The notes under the pieces were generated by a model that was not told the DNA's origin, did not search any database, and saw only the letters and a list, made by a program, of their open reading frames with translations. A stretch of 64,000 bases of DNA from Hyphomicrobium sp. MC1 (GTDB lineage: Bacteria > Pseudomonadota > Alphaproteobacteria > Rhizobiales > Hyphomicrobiaceae). Positions 63,493 through 64,000 of the stretch are shown piece after piece. Made by a program: the position numbers and the translations under genes. The first letter of the stretch is position 1; each line of letters opens with the position of its first letter. The DNA lies in NCBI RefSeq assembly GCF_000253295.1, contig NC_015717.1, forward strand, positions 2,170,001 through 2,234,000. The letters run 5' to 3'.

Positions 63493-64000
63493 ATGGCTCG
63501 GACTTGGTCCGTTCCTCAACGGGGAAGTATTGCCGCGTTCGGCGGCTTTGGATCGCAACACACCGGCGCACTCTACGCAGCCGCCGCAAACCGGACTTTT
63601 GCAAACCGCGGTCTCTTTCTGGTTCTCGCCGCCGTGCTGACGGCAGCCGGCGCCGTCATTCCCCAGCTCAGCCCCGATATGCTTTCGACCGTATTCTTTG
63701 TGGCTGGCGCAGGGCTTGCCGCCCTGGTCGTGATGCTGCCGTGGCAGCCGCTTGCGCGGGATGGCGCGGACACCACGCAGAAGCGCAGCGAGCCGGACCA
63801 CCGCTCAGCCTTTAACGCCGATACCGGACGCCAGATGCGCTTCCCGGAGCTTCTGGGCACGCCCGCCGTACAACCAGGCCTGGATCGCGCGGCCTGGGCC
63901 AAGCTGACGGCCCATATGAGCCATGAGCTCAGGACGCCGCTTAACGCCGTGCTCGGTTTTTCGGAGCTGATGACGAACGAAGTTTTCGGGCCTCTCGGAT
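63493..64000 (+). CDS. Sensor histidine kinase, cut by the window end
   Basis: The frame opens at the ATG at 63493 (AGG just upstream) and stays open to the window edge (169 codons seen). Two hydrophobic helices lie at about residues 40-57 and 63-82, followed by an ~60-residue linker and the HisKA H-box MSHELRTPLNAVLGFSELM with a following NEVFGPLG segment. That H-box closely resembles the kinase at 20108-21775, so both are of the PleC/DivJ type. The ATPase domain lies outside. Confidence 0.85.
   Translation, partial: MARTWSVPQRGSIAAFGGFGSQHTGALYAAAANRTFANRGLFLVLAAVLTAAGAVIPQLSPDMLSTVFFVAGAGLAALVVMLPWQPLARDGADTTQKRSEPDHRSAFNADTGRQMRFPELLGTPAVQPGLDRAAWAKLTAHMSHELRTPLNAVLGFSELMTNEVFGPLG

Noticed and set aside
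1..64000. CRISPR arrays, insertion sequences or transposase genes
   Set aside because: No regularly spaced repeats and no transposase or integrase motifs were found in the window.

Overview
The window looks like part of a GC-rich alphaproteobacterial chromosome, most likely Hyphomicrobiales. This rests on protein style, the carboxynorspermidine polyamine route, PleC/DivJ-type histidine kinases and Sox-type sulfur genes; the genus is not determined. About 52 protein genes are supported, plus one guanidine-I (ykkC) riboswitch and a tRNA 3'-end fragment. No rRNA, CRISPR array or intact insertion sequence was seen.

Region 1 (1-~7790) is an accessory island. A leftward operon encodes a ComEC-like metallo-beta-lactamase (MBL) protein, a single-chain E2-E1-JAB ubiquitin-like conjugation/deconjugation protein, and a four-helix membrane protein. 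It diverges from a LexA/S24-type self-cleaving repressor gene, with repeated AGAAC motifs in the shared intergenic region. A convergent gene encodes a zinc-ribbon protein with a HEPN-like R-x4-H motif. A gene-poor 1.45 kb stretch ends in a perfect tRNA T-arm/acceptor/CCA sequence, which reads as the right attachment site of the island. This is the best candidate for an undescribed or little-described (probably anti-phage) system.

Region 2 (~8-42 kb) is chromosomal housekeeping and envelope genes: SYLF protein, MsrA, a fold-III ornithine-type decarboxylase, a dihaem DUF4384 protein, threonine ammonia-lyase, a hydroxyisobutyrate-dehydrogenase-like enzyme, Lrp, GST, a secreted nuclease, a histidine kinase, two membrane retropepsins, phosphomannomutase, TauE, DusA, LssY_C, SDR, a membrane hydrolase, MarR, AraC, an extensin-like protein, a TPR/O-GlcNAc-transferase-like protein, and an RND efflux pair diverging from a TetR gene with a perfect palindromic operator.

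Region 3 (42.9-52.9 kb) is a guanidine-assimilation operon. A guanidine-I riboswitch precedes an ABC importer (binding protein, permease, ATPase), two DUF1989 proteins (carboxyguanidine deiminase CgdA/CgdB), a biotin-dependent guanidine/urea carboxylase and allophanate hydrolase. Together they would import guanidine and convert it through carboxyguanidine and allophanate to ammonia and CO2.

Region 4 (53-64 kb) holds a SoxYZ-fusion/SoxC/short SoxD sulfur-oxidation cassette, a sulfotransferase diverging from a methyltransferase, a carboxynorspermidine dehydrogenase/decarboxylase pair flanking a small membrane protein, aminopeptidase N, and the start of a second histidine kinase cut by the window edge.
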